Source of the DNA: Microvelia longipes
Taxonomy: Eukaryota; Arthropoda; Insecta; Hemiptera; Veliidae
Direction of reading: 5' to 3'
DNA: 64,000 nucleotides
NCBI GenBank assembly: GCA_018340805.1
Contig: JACMZG010001908.1
Coordinates: forward strand, 40,163,484 to 40,227,483
A program made the position numbers and the translations under genes. Shown here piece by piece: positions 26,561 to 44,670 of this stretch. Positions within the stretch are counted from its first letter, which is position 1; every line of letters starts with the position of its first letter. The notes beneath the pieces were generated by a model. That model was not told the DNA's origin and did not search any database. It saw only the letters and a list, made by a program, of their open reading frames with translations.

Positions 26561-26620
26561 AAACGGGTCGTTTGAACAAACGACCCGTTTGATTTGTTTA
26601 TTGGGGTCCATAAACAAATC
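26561..26620. repeat. Two back-to-back hairpins
   Basis: Arms aaacgggtcgtttg (26561-26574) and caaacgacccgttt (26577-26590) form a perfect 14-bp stem with a two-base loop. Immediately next to it, gatttgttta (26591-26600) and taaacaaatc (26611-26620) form a perfect 10-bp stem with a 10-nt loop. Together they fill 60 bases with no gap. Confidence 0.85.
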
Positions 26621-28944
26621 AAAAAATCATAAATCTTCATATAGTGTTTAGATTGGGCTGCAATTTTTGACCCATATACTGCTTCATATACTGCTACGGT
26701 TCACAAACATACGAAGTTTCATTATATTATCAGTATTAGTTCCGGTTTTATTGATTGACATAAATATGTCAAACAAAACAATGTGTCATTGTTTAACATA
26801 ATGTAAACAAATTTTTTACAAATACATTTGAAAATTCGCTAATATCGAGGCAGTATGCCACAGCCAGTAATATGACGAACTGATCAAATACAACGCTCCG
26901 AGGCGCAAGGACCGCAGAGCGGCTAAGAGGATGAAAGCCTCTTGTTTTTTAATTCTTCATGCTTCGTGTACATTTCTTTAAGAATTACGGGAATATAAAA
27001 AAATCGCCCATTTCTTAGAACATATTTTTACAGAAAAACAACTTCTATCGAAGAAAAAAAATGTAGGAGCATAAAATAAAATTAATGTTTCAAGTTAGAA
27101 GTAAAACCAGAAAAGTTTTGGAATTTTCGTAGGTAGATAAACATTACAATCTCATAACTTTCAAACATTTGTTGAAGATGAGAAGATAATGAGTAGGAAA
27201 GCAAATATGCAACGGAATAATAAGGTATGTACCGAAAGTATAAAGCTCATGTAAGTACAACTAATTATCAGTTTGTGCCATCTTTTAATGATACTTTTTT
27301 AATGAACATAAACTTTATAAGAAGATATGTATAGTGAAATCTAGTTTATTGGACGCGCCGTTTTTTATAATTAATATAAACTTTATTCAATGTATAAATC
27401 TGTATGTGTGTGTCTCTATAAAATTTGTTATTAGAAGTGTAAATATTTAGAAATTTCTAGTACAAAGTTGAAATTCTTAAAGTTGAATTAGGTCAATTAT
27501 ACTGTTAGTAATTTAAACCGCGATTTTAGAACTCTTAAGTTAACGTATTGCAGACACATGAGCATGACCAAGTTGAGCTTTTAGCTTAGAAAATTAACTA
27601 TAGAAGTCTAGAATATACATGCTAGTATGGGATAATCCATATTGTGGTAATTATGGTTTCATACCACTTGTGTTCCGCTCAGTAGAATGGTCTGTTAACT
27701 ATAAGAAGTAGTAGGAAGGCTATACCTCAACAAATGTTGTATTTTAGCGAATTTTAATCAGCTGTGAGATAGATTTATGACATCATCCATCCAAATTATG
27801 ACTCATAAAAAAGTTGTGGAACTTTTTGGGGGCTCGTGAGGCGAGCCTCTATATGTAGAAAAATGCTATGTAACAACAAATAATATAAAACAACAAATAA
27901 CGCGAAATAACAACAATGTGTCCGCAAAGCGCCACAAAGAGGTCTCAAGGGGGAAAATCTAGGTTTTTCACAAGGAAAAAGATAAATTCAGAAAAAATTT
28001 AGTGATAATATAGGAGTTAAGACGTCTTAGTAGAGACGCGAGATAACTCTGTCTTAGTCATCCCTGAGTCGAATCCAACACTGGGTTCTTCACTGAAGTC
28101 TCAACTACAATGGAGAAGGACTGTCTCAAGGCCCTAAAGAGGTTATTTTTCTATCAAAAATGTATTAAAGTATTAATTAAGCTAAATTTCAGCCATCTTT
28201 TAGCATAAATTACATTAATCGCACTCTAATGATCAATACCTAAACATATAATTATTATAGAAGAAATGATAATTGAAAACAATATTTTAAAGCTTAGATA
28301 TAAATAAAAATACAAAAACTTACAGCGACATGAGCTATAACATCTAAACATACCTAAAACATAAAACAACATATAAATTAAAACATAAAGAAATAATTAT
28401 AAAAAATAATTAACAATTTTAATTTAATTTTTAATTAAACTAATTTAAGATTAAAATATTTCTAAGTAAAGATAAGTATCAGGGCGAGGAACAGTGGCGA
28501 GCCCTTTATGTCGAGGAGTAAATTAGGATAGATGGACCTCAGAGGCGATGAGATGACAGACAATGACGGACATAATTATTAGGTTCTTGACCTTTAGGCG
28601 TTAAAAGTAAGCTTTGTCCATTTGACTAACTCCTGTTTATAGACGTAGAGATACTCGGTTCGTAGTAAATAATTCAAAGAATCTCATAATTCTTCACTTT
28701 TCATGCCCTATATCAACTTCATATATTTATTTAATGCTATGATTTAAAAACCATAAAAGAATATAAATAATTGTTTTATACTTATTTATTTTATACAGTG
28801 TACTTTAATAATGTAACTGGTATTTACCAGTGATTTTATTTATCAGCTATTTCTAAAGGCTGCACACTGATACAAAGTTTTCTAAAAACAATTTTACCAA
28901 AAAAAATATTTTTACACGTAAAAATCTATTTTAAGTTTAAAAGA
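26621..28944. other. No gene recognised; small repeat pieces
   Basis: Contains two short segments (26849-26881 and 26916-26944) that recur in swapped order near 34.2 kb. A GC-richer patch at 28030-28140 is unassigned. No gene was recognised. Confidence 0.45.
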
Positions 28945-29224
28945 TAAAGTAGATACTATAACTTCACATAAAACTACAACACAATAAACAACAACAACCA
29001 CATCTCTCCACTTAACATACTTTATTGACAGAGCAGGCTTTCGGCAAAATGCCAACGACAGTGCCGTCGTTTGGGTGGAACAACTTCGTATGTGACCAAT
29101 AGCTAACAGTCACTAGATAAGCTTGTTCCACCTACAACTCGACGGCATTTTGCCGAAAGCCGGCTCAGTCAATAAAGTATGTTAAGTGGAGAGAAATGGT
29201 TGTTATTGTTTAAAGTAGATACTA
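28945..29224. mobile_element. Near-perfect foldback flanked by 14-bp direct repeats
   Basis: The inverted arms run from about 28985 inward to about 29090 and from about 29120 to 29210, pairing over roughly 90-100 bp. Paired blocks include ctctccacttaacatac, tttattgac, ggctttcggcaaaatgcc and ggtggaacaa. The spacer is about 30 bases. The direct repeat taaagtagatacta stands at 28945-28958 and 29211-29224, abutting the right arm and about 25 bases outside the left arm. It looks like a target-site duplication. No coding sequence is present. Confidence 0.8.
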
Positions 29225-29238
29225 CTTTATTTTTAGAT

Positions 29239-29365
29239 ATTACGGGGTACTTAGGAACTTTTATAAAAAAATCTGTTTTATTTCCGACGGCCACCAATCC
29301 AATTATTAACCCGGCTTGATGCTACTAAACACTATTGATCAAACAAGAACTGTGAATATACTAGC
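29239..29365 (-). repeat. 5S-derived SINE, deleted copy
   Basis: On the - strand: ctagtatattc, ttgtttgatca, tttagtagcatcaagc (5S A-box/IE region) and ggattggtggccgtcgg (decayed 5S box C), then gtaccccgt near 29240. The GC-rich tail modules seen in fuller copies are deleted. It starts 15 bases from the neighbouring foldback element. Confidence 0.75.
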
Positions 29366-35280
<5,915 letters not shown>

Positions 35281-35945
35281 TGTGACTCATTTTGTACTAC
35301 TTCAAAAAAAAATATTTCTGAAAATATATCTTAAATTGTGAAGAAAAAAATATTCTGCCTATCCAGAGTCCTTCATATGATTGTGCATGCTCAATATTTT
35401 ATAAAATCGCACAAATTTCAATTTTCTTGAAATAATTCGGGTGCAAAACATGAAGAGAACACTTTGAAAGATGATAAAATTTTCTGTAAAACGAGTGTTT
35501 AATCATCAAAATCAGACAACTGCAACCAAAGTTATGGCTCTTTCAGAAACACTGAAAAAATTGGTTAATTTATGCAAAGTCAGCAAATTTCTTTGGTAAA
35601 GTATTGGCTTTTTGTAAATTTTTTGGCCATTTAACAAATGTAACTTAGGAATATAACTTTAGTTGTATTTATCTGATTTTGACGAAAAAACACTCGTTTT
35701 ATAGGAAATTTTTCAACTTTAAAAAAAATGTTTTGCTCACGACCTACAGGGAACCACTTATTACAAGATAACTGGAATTTGTGCGATTTTCTAATATTTT
35801 AAGTTATATGAAGTCATAGGAAGGGATCCACTCTGGATAGGCAGACTATGTTTTTTCTTCATAATTTAAGGTATATTTTCAGAAAAATTTAGTTTGAAGT
35901 AGAACAAAATGAGTCGCATTTTTTAGGCCTGGCTCTTGGACTATC
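35281..35945. mobile_element. Foldback element, family C full copy
   Basis: The left arm (35281 to about 35535) is the inverse of the right arm (about 35650-35920). Paired blocks include gactcattttgt, ttctgaaaatat, ctgcctatccagagt, aaaatcgcacaaatt, tgtaaaacgagtgttt and caaaatcaga. The spacer of about 115 bases carries ttaatttatgcaaagtcagc. Arms of about 250 bp and no open frame suit a non-autonomous foldback transposon. A partial copy lies at 11.3-11.8 kb. No target duplication was recognised. Confidence 0.8.
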
Positions 35946-38341
35946 ACTTCGTTGGATAGGAATTGATTCACTGCGATATTTCTTTTATCCTAGATATATC
36001 CATGTTGAGAACGTAAATATGTTTTATTTATACTGAATAAAATCCTTTACTAATTTATGCCGCTCTCTTACACATTGATTTTATTTGAATTTCTCTCTTA
36101 TAAGCATCTGTTTATTTAGTAGATTCTCTTTCAAACCTTTTTATTTATTATAACTTTTTTAAAACTAATCGTAGAAATAGCCTCTATTTATAGTTGACTT
36201 TGATTTTGATTTATTTGTAGTTGACTTTTTTCATCAAAGCAAAAAGGTATTTTGTTTTTATGTTGTTTGATTTCTGATTTTCTTAGGTCGATTTTCTCTA
36301 ATTTTATTTATTTCTGTTTATATATAAGCATGAAAATTTTAAAGATATTTATAAATCATTAATGTTTGAAATCAAATAATGAAAGAACAAATTTCAGCCT
36401 TTACAGGAAAGGAGTGTTTAATCATTTTGGAATAATATAAATGCTTTAAAATTAGTTTCTTACGTTGTAAATTAATAAGCAAAATTGAATGCCATATTGT
36501 TTTGAAATTCACACGTAACTTATGAAAATTGAAATGGATAAAATGGTGTCCATAATGAAATAATCTTTATTTAAAATAATTATCGTAACCATGATAACAA
36601 TTTTAAAATTTTCCTTGAAATATTTTAAATTAATTTCGATTTTTACAAAGTATAATTATAACATATTTTTTTAGGGCCAAATATGTGTACAACCGTTTTT
36701 ACGTTTATATATAATATATATTTTTCTTTCATAATAATGAATCCAAGCAGGGTTGTATTTTTAATTTGTTCCGTTCTATTTATTTTAATTTTACTTCGTT
36801 TTACAAAAAATGGATGTTGGATAAAAACGTAATCAATTTTTCCATATGACCCCAATTGTATATATTTAAAAAAAACATATCGTCCCTTTTTACTTTCATT
36901 TTCGAATTCTCATGGGATCTAATTCATTTTTATAGACGTGGAAAAACCGGTGGATGTAGGGCGCGGTTCTCAACCCCAATTTTTTTATCTAGTTTTTTCT
37001 CTGACAAAAAGTTGGTTAGCACAAAAAAGTTGATTTGCATTCTAATTTAGAATCTATAATCCTCCGGATGAAGTTCATATTTAGCCCTTAAAAATAAAGA
37101 TAAAGAAGATAAGGAATGAAGAATTATTAAGAGGAAGAAATTTCTTCTTTTAACATCCAAGCCGAAAAATACAGCTTCTAAAGATGAATTTTAATTAATA
37201 CAACAATGAGAGAGAAAACGAACTTTACTACCCCACCCCTTGAAGATATAGAACAAATATTTTTCTCTCATTTCTTTTCCAAAAAATAATAATTTCTGTT
37301 ATTTCTTTCTTTAGTGTTTAGAAATTGATAAAAAATTAGAAGAATAATAATAGAGCTTTACTGTCCAGTTGCCTTTAAGAAAAATAAACTAACCAATCAA
37401 ATAGAAAACTTAGACTAAATATTATAGTTTTTAGTCTTGCCAACAAAATTACAAAATATTTTTTCACTAGTAGAGCACTTGATTTATATAAAACTGATTT
37501 GTCATGATAAAGCGGACAAAAATATGTAAAAAATTCTTATATAGGAAAGATCGTAGAATACAAAACACATTTAGGTAATAGATTAAAATAAAGATAACAT
37601 TTTCGTCACCAAGAAAAAGAAATTAATTTCGAAGGATAAAGTTGATATGCAGTTATGTGAGAACAGATTTTGTATACTTAATAAGTCAAGGAATTAAAAT
37701 GGTTGTGCATCAGCTGTCTCCTGACCTACATCAACTTAATCCTGATTGCCCCACTAATGTTAAACAAGAATAACTTCCATGATTTCTTATTTCCCATATT
37801 TCTTACAAAAACCGTCTAATCACGATCATCTCTCCTCCCGTTCGTGATCACAGTTGTTCGTTGAACCGTGGAACAGGTAACGACTCTGTAAGGAATACGT
37901 CTTCCTTGTACTTTACGACAAAACGAGTCATATGTAAAGCCAAGTTGCATTTACTTTCACTGATTTACTGTCTTGTCTATGTACCTTGTTCTTAGGAGTT
38001 CACAGACATTTTACATCCTATGAGGTACACAAAGTGGTACATCTTACGATAGATATCTGGTATTCCTTATAAAGTCAATATTTTTCTACTACTTCAAGAT
38101 GTATCAACGCGTACTTACTGCTTCTTTAAAATTAATGTCCTGTCTTTTTTGACCTCTTTATCGACTTCAATCGCGATTTTTTTTTAGTCATTTTTATCTT
38201 AATCTTACAGCTACCTATTATTCATTTTAACGCAATAACGATACCAGCTAGCAAACGTTATAATCAAACCCTTGTAAGGAAATATGCACCTGAATAGCAA
38301 CAAGATTACAGTTAGTATAACAGTCATAAGTACACTTCCTT
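35946..38341. other. AT-rich, no gene recognised
   Basis: Nothing was recognised. 37800-38110 is less AT-biased but could not be assigned to a gene or repeat. Confidence 0.5.
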
Positions 38342-38483
38342 GTGTGAACGGGATTGAACTTGGCGTTCAACCCTAAAACTCTTCAAGGTATTGGTTAAAA
38401 AAGGTGGGGGTTGAACCCCGTGTTGAATCCCTTTCGTGTAAACAGTTAAGGTTGAAACCCCTGCCAAACGCCGCATGTGAACG
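38342..38483. repeat. Three related inverted G/C-rich modules
   Basis: Modules at 38342-38373, 38406-38442 and 38450-38483 share gggatt(g/c)aac..gttcaaccc and a gtgaac end. The first is in one orientation and the other two are inverted. They are followed at 38491-38535 by four imperfect copies of a gttaggaaaa motif and then by a family A copy. Confidence 0.6.
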
Positions 38484-38552
38484 AAGTAACTGGTTAGGAA
38501 AAAGTTAGGAGAATGTTAGGAAAATGTTAGAGAACGTCTTTGAATACGGGCC

Positions 38553-38775
38553 TCAAGTCTCTAGTTGTATAAATTCGTTGGGTGCTAATATGACAAAAGA
38601 CACACCCACATGACCACACATACAGACAGACAACTTTGCGAAAAAAAGTCAGGAAAAACAGTCTTAAAAGCTCCTGAAACTGATAATTCTGGTGAATTCC
38701 CGGTTTCGGATTTTTTTGCTAACACAATACTTTCCCTAAATACCTACGGTATAAACGAGGAAAGGTAAAAAACGT
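38553..38775 (+). repeat. Family A dispersed repeat
   Basis: Shows the family blocks tctctagttg, gttgggtgctaatatgac, acatacagacagacaactt, cctgaaactgataatt, attcccggtttcggat, tttttttgctaacac and the tail cctacggtataaacgagg followed by aaaggtaaaa. It is one of the two most complete copies, together with 51.0 kb. Confidence 0.85.
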
Positions 38776-40820
38776 ATAATAAAGACGTAAAATATCTAAA
38801 GAAGTAAAATCGGACAAACAAAGGTAAGGGTAATAGATAAAGAAAACTTTAAGACTTGTCTTAGTAAAATAGATTGCATTGCTTCACCTGTATTTTATCT
38901 TAAAATGAAATATAGGTGACTTCACTGCGATGACTGTAGGCAATTATCTCTAGCTCCGTGTCTAATATCCGGTAATATTGAACACGACTGTCGAGATGTT
39001 CTTTTGAAGTTATTCATAGATTAGGTAAAGAGCTAAGAACCGTATATTTCCTATTCATAGATGTGTGAGTTTCTTGAACCTGATAATCTGCATATCTTTT
39101 ATCCCTGTGTCATCTTTGTAGTGCTAATAAGATATGAATTTTTCCATTCATACCTTTTAAATCTCGTCGAGTTCTTCTTAGCTTTTAAGTATAGAACTGA
39201 TAAATCATAAATTTTTTTAAGGTCTTTTATCTGTCTTCATTCACCGGTTTTCTAAACTTACTCTTGTATTGTTTATTTTACTTTTTATTTGAAACGATAT
39301 AATTATATTATCTTTGATCCTTTATTTTATTGAAATTGCATGCTCTTTTTTCTCTAAGAATATTTGACTGATGATGTCACTAATAAATATAGTAAATTAT
39401 ATTGACAATATTTGTTTAATTAATTATTAATAATGATTAATAATAAAATTAATTAATCCTTTTTGTTTAAATGTTCTCATCATAATTTTTATGTTTTTTT
39501 TTCTTTTTCAGGTAAACAATTTAACAATCTACTTTTGTAAGTGTTTATAAAATAAGTAATAGTGCTAATTATTTGTAAGTTTCGATCATTATTGTTTTCG
39601 TTTTTTTTTTTGTTTAGGGACTTTCCTTATTATAAAAATACATTGGCAAGCTAAACGCGTCAATTAGAAGTTCAAGTTAGATTTTAAATTATTACTTGAA
39701 TTTTTATATTCTGTAAATAAATAGAAAATTAAATTAGTGCTGACCAATGGGTTAAAAAAAATTACTTAAAACTCTATCTGTATTTTAATGAAGAAAAAGT
39801 TTTTAATGAAACCTCATTTTGTAGGACTATAATTTCTTGAAAACATATAATTTGAAAATAATACTAAGTTATAATATATTATAACATAGTAGTTATAGTT
39901 ATAGTTACGTATAATATATTAAACATTTCATCAGCTGATGAAAATAATTTTTGGTGTATAAACAAATCAAAACACAATGTACGATTAAAATTAAACGTTG
40001 TAACATAAACTTTAAAATCAACCAATGACATTGTTATGCTTTTTTTACACAACAATAAGGAAATATTTCATTCGCACGTGATTTATTATTGCTTTTTAAA
40101 ATCAAATATTGCTTTGACTTCTTTTGATCTAATTTTTTTTTCTTATTTATTCTAAAATTAATTTATCGGACAATTAGCTGAGAGGTTAAAAAATGTATTT
40201 CCTTTTTTACTGAAGCGAATATATAAATTTTCTCTTTCCTATCATCAGTATATTTATATAAATAACCAAATTTTCTTTACCTGTATTTAAAAATCATTTT
40301 GAAAAAAATGTTTTATTTAAATTATGTTCTCCTTTAGCTACTAATGAGATGATATACGAGCGGATTTCCTTTCTTAATATTAATTATATCATATGGTAAA
40401 AAGACGTCTTAAGAAAGCGAAAATGTATAAATAGTTTTGAGAGAGTGAGTAATGAAAAAGATAGATGAAGAATAAGAGAAAATGAATAGAAGTATACCAA
40501 ATGAAAGTATGGAGTATAATAAGTATATAGTAGAATAATAGAGTGTTAGGGATCTTCAAGGAACTTAAAAGGGAAGGGAAGGAGCGTATTACACCTTCAA
40601 AATGTAAAAAACTGTTGCTGACGCCCACCCTACTCCCACTCCCGGGGATAGTGATTGCTATCACTATCTACTGCATCCTCCTTATCGTCAGGTTATGAAC
40701 ATGTCGATCCGAATTATAGTTTTTTATTATTGTGTTGTGGTTAATAGTACGTATTTATTGTTATTCATACCTTGTTTGCGATTACTGACTTATAAATATA
40801 AACTTACAAATTAAACTTAT
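38776..40820. other. AT-rich, no gene recognised
   Basis: Only short AT palindromes (for example around 39416-39455) were seen. A 91-codon frame at 40389-40664 (-) is hydrophobic and unrecognised. Confidence 0.5.
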
Positions 40821-40918
40821 AAATTATGGTTCCTTTATTATTTACTACTAGAAAGAAAATAGGTCCCTTGGAAACCGAATAGAAGAATTTCAAGGAGTAC
40901 CAGTTAATTTATATTTTA
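40821..40918 (+). repeat. Coding-like dispersed repeat, copy 1
   Basis: About 98 bp that recurs inverted at 45472-45573 with roughly four in five bases matching. Both copies share an open stretch reading VPL.FTTR.KIGPL, and the following bases can be read in both as NR..EFQ..PVNLY if one frame slip is allowed here. The protein family is not recognised. It ends within 10 bases of a 5S-derived SINE tail, so it may mark the flank of a SINE insertion or be a scrap of a coding element. Confidence 0.6.
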
Positions 40919-40927
40919 AAAAATCTA

Positions 40928-41097
40928 GCACGTAGTATCTCGAAACTTTTCCTCATAACATCGGATTCCCTATGCTCATTCTCCCAACTTCGGACACGCT
41001 TCGCTTGTCCTCAGAATATACATGACGTGACCCATCGAGGCACTGACTAAGCTTGATGCTGCTAAACATTTATGATCTACCAAAAACAGAGGATATA
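40928..41097 (-). repeat. 5S-derived SINE
   Basis: On the - strand: atgtatatcctctg, gtagatcat, tttagcagcatcaagc, tagtcagtgc and cgatgggtcacg (5S box C region), then ctgaggacaagcgaagcg, gtccgaagt, gagcatagggaatccg and the tail. The region between the 5S part and the tail modules is shorter than in the 47.7-kb copy. Confidence 0.82.
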
Positions 41098-42255
41098 CAT
41101 GTCATATTGAAACAAAACTCATATACTTGTTTATTACGCAAAGGTTTATTTTTCAATTTTTTTAAAATACGTACACAAGTCATCTGATAAAAATTGCACT
41201 AATGCTGATAATAAGATGAAACTTACCACATAAGTTAATCTTATATGGCTACATGCGTACCAAACCTCAAATTAGGATAATAATAGGATCTCACAACAGG
41301 GGTAAGTAATTAAAGTTTTTCTTCCGTTTCGCTTTTATTAATCCTCGTGGAAGCAAAATACACAATTTACAACCAATTTAGCAAGAAAATCACTGAGACA
41401 CAAATGTAAAATAACAAAATAGTATGATATAAATAAAATAATAATTAATAAAATAGCAATTATCAATTAAACAATTTATCTTCAAATAATTCTAGCATTC
41501 TAACGTTATTTTTCATTTCCTACTTGTTTATCATGTAGTTCTTCTAAATTTATTTAAGTTCTTTTAGTTTCTTAAAGGTTGTAATTATATTCTCGTTAGA
41601 CTGATTGGTGCTCTCTGAGATGCAATTATTTAATTTTTATCGCCTCCGCTCGGTTCTCTTGTAAGGCTCTTATTACGTCAAACCAGTTTATCGCCCAGTT
41701 CCCTTTAAAACGATCCGTTATCCAATGCAACCCACCTTTTTCTTCTTCCTCATTAATTTCTTCTTTAAATTATTTTTAGCTTCCGAAACTTAACAAACCT
41801 TATAATTTTATCGTTCTTTCACACCTCAGAAAGAATTACGCAATGCCTTTTATACTTTTAGCTTACGTAGATTTTAAAAACTAGATATTGTTTATTTAAG
41901 ACAGTTACATATTTTAAAGTTATAACTTTGCAATAGATAAGCATATTTTTTGTGAATCCGCTAATAAATAAAATACATGATAAATAAAAAAGGATTTTTG
42001 ACATTTATTTAAAAGTCCATTTATCTTCATAGATAACAATATTTTTTTGGTGGTTATAAAGTCTTAAAACATACTAAGTATAAGAAGAGCATTTACAAAT
42101 TTATCAAAGCTTAAAGTTATCGAAATTTATTTGTCATGAATATTTTTAAAAAAATAAATTCTTATCGTCATTAGTTCTATTTATTTGACTTAGAGAACAG
42201 TAAAGAAATTAATATATTAAAATAGAAATGTATGTTACACAAAGTATATATATAT

Positions 42256-42298
<43 letters not shown>

Positions 42299-44599
42299 TT
42301 TTTCTTAGATCATAAAACACAGGTGTTCAGTACACTATAATTATTAAAAAATAGTCAAGAAAAAACACAGAGGATGAAAAATAAACTTTTTGTATCAAAC
42401 TAAATTTTACTTTCAACAATAAACTCTATTTTAGAAATGTTTTCACCTAAATTCTAACTAATTTGTAACAGTCCTCTCATTTAAAGTAAAAATGTAACCA
42501 AAATAAATAAACATTCTTTTCTGAAAAAGCCACAGTATTTTGTATCTAAACCTACCGCAGCTAAAACAGCTAAATAAATAAGAATAATGTAAACAAAACA
42601 CAAAACAAAACTAAACAACGATTGACTCGGAAATCATAAATTAGTTTGATAATCGTCCGCTTGGCAGAGCCACTGACATATCTCCTGAGTTTTGGTGATA
42701 AAGGTCTTATTTATAATTCATGCAACAGCAAGAAAACAGCTAAGAGCTGTTCATAACAATAAAATCTAAGTTACAACTTGTGTTTTACTTTTTTGTTACT
42801 GACGTAATAAAAAACGTTTTGACAGTGAATTAGTCTGTATGTTTAATTTATAAAGCTCATTAAAATACTAAGATTTACATCTGTTGGTTTACGAGTTTTA
42901 TAGCAGAACAAGATTTAAGAAGGGTATAAATAATTTTTAATGACTAGAGAAATGAATAATTGGAGGGAAGACGTGCAGAAATTTATTAGACGTCGTAAAG
43001 TTTCTTTAAAGATGACTTTTGTTGATTCCAGGAAATAAGAGACAAGAGTCAAAGGCAAAATGGTATACTCGTAATAGAATTTTAAATTTTAGGTATTTTT
43101 TAAGTAATTAAGTCCCAAAACAACAAGGAAGTAGTATACAGACAGCAAATATTGGTATTGACAAATCACTAAGATGAATGTTTACTGTCGAAATGCAGTA
43201 CTCACTAATTGGAACAGCATTTGTAAAAAATAAAGTTAACAGACTTGATCATGATGATCACATGATTTGTCAGGAATTACAAAAAAAAAGAAAAATTACA
43301 ATAAAAATACGAACAAAAACTTGAAACAATTTATAACAATTACTAATGCATTACTGTAAAAAAAACATTTTTAGTATCGTGTGTTTTCACTGGTAAATTG
43401 AAGTAAAAAAGAGTAAAAAAAGGGAATAAGAAAAACCTTATTTGATATTCATGTAGTAAGTCTAAGCCTTTGGCTAAAGAAAAACTTTTTCCTTCAATCT
43501 AAATGAGACCTCAGAATTTCCTCGTGCTATGCAGTATGGATTTTTCCCTTCCAGTCTAATGGGCAGGTAAGTAAAGGTTTCCCTCTTTTTATAACTTGAA
43601 ATATGGCCTAGGAAAAAAACTTTGCTAGTTGGACGGCGCCGCCACAAAAAAAACCATGAGGAGGGGACCTTTGCACGTCTGCTCCGTCTACCTAATCATC
43701 CAAATCAAGACAAACAGCCCTCTAGGGCTACTCGTCTTTCCTTACAATTATTACGTATGTACAAAAACCGCACCCCCCTTATCTCGATTTAGGTTTTTTT
43801 AAGTCTTTAACCCTTTTATGAAAATTATTATGATTTTTATAAAAAGCTAATTTAATTATAACTCTTTACTTATACCTTTATTCGCCTAAAGTTTTAACAA
43901 ACGTTACAATAAGTAAGAAAAATCTTTTTTTTCCATATTAATAAATTCCGCAGTAACCACAGCTGAAAGGCTGATTTAAGGAACATAATTATAAATATAA
44001 AAATAAAATAATAAGAATAGATAAATAATGAATAAGTAATACTAAATAAAAGAAATATAAAAGTAATATTAAATATAATAATTAATATAGTAACTGAAAT
44101 TAACCATGAAGGGCTATACCAAATTATAGCATTGCTAAGTCATTTAGTTAAAATATTAATGTATATCAATATGTTATAGTTACCTCAATAAATGGTTTCA
44201 TTTATTAATAAATTCGCCTAATCAAAGCTAAGTAAAGGCACCTTAAAAATACCCACCCATGTTTACGTTTTTGGTGTAAATTAAGAGTCTATTAAAAACA
44301 CCAAATATTAGTGATCCACACATAAAGCAGTGAAAAATACAGTAATAATGCTTAACAGAATTGCCACAAAAATTACATAACTCTAAAAACCAATCAATGG
44401 CAGCAATTTTTCTCTTCCTCGTCAATGAAGGTACTATATCTAAGTATTGTGTTGACTCTTAAAAATAATTTTCTTTATTAAGGTATGATAAGGCTCTTAT
44501 CATGATGTCTGTGTGTGTAGATTTGAGTTGAAATGTAGGTGTCTCTGTCACGCATAAGTTGAACTAAAGTAATACTACGTTAAGGTTTTTGCCACTATG
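41098..44599. other. AT-rich, no gene recognised
   Basis: Apart from the TA tract at 42.2 kb, nothing was recognised. 43540-43800 is less AT-rich and unassigned. Confidence 0.5.
42246..42297. repeat. (TA)n microsatellite
   Basis: About 50 bases of TA with one slip near 42266. Confidence 0.93.
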
Positions 44600-44670
44600 C
44601 CATTCTGAGAACAAGGGAAGAGAAATCCAAAGTTGTGAGGTAATGCGCCGAAGTACCCTGTACCTGATTA
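44600..44670 (+). repeat. 5S-derived SINE, tail fragment
   Basis: gaagagaaatcc, aaagttgtgagg and gaagtaccctgtacctgatt follow the order of the SINE tail in the 47.7-kb copy. The 5S head and GC-rich modules are absent or too decayed. Confidence 0.55.

Noticed and set aside
28030..28150. - strand open stretch of about 37 codons after a stop
   Set aside because: No start, no splice context and no recognised family.
36955..36985. gcggttctcaaccc, similar to hAT terminal repeats
   Set aside because: No partner inverted repeat and no 8-bp target duplication were found.
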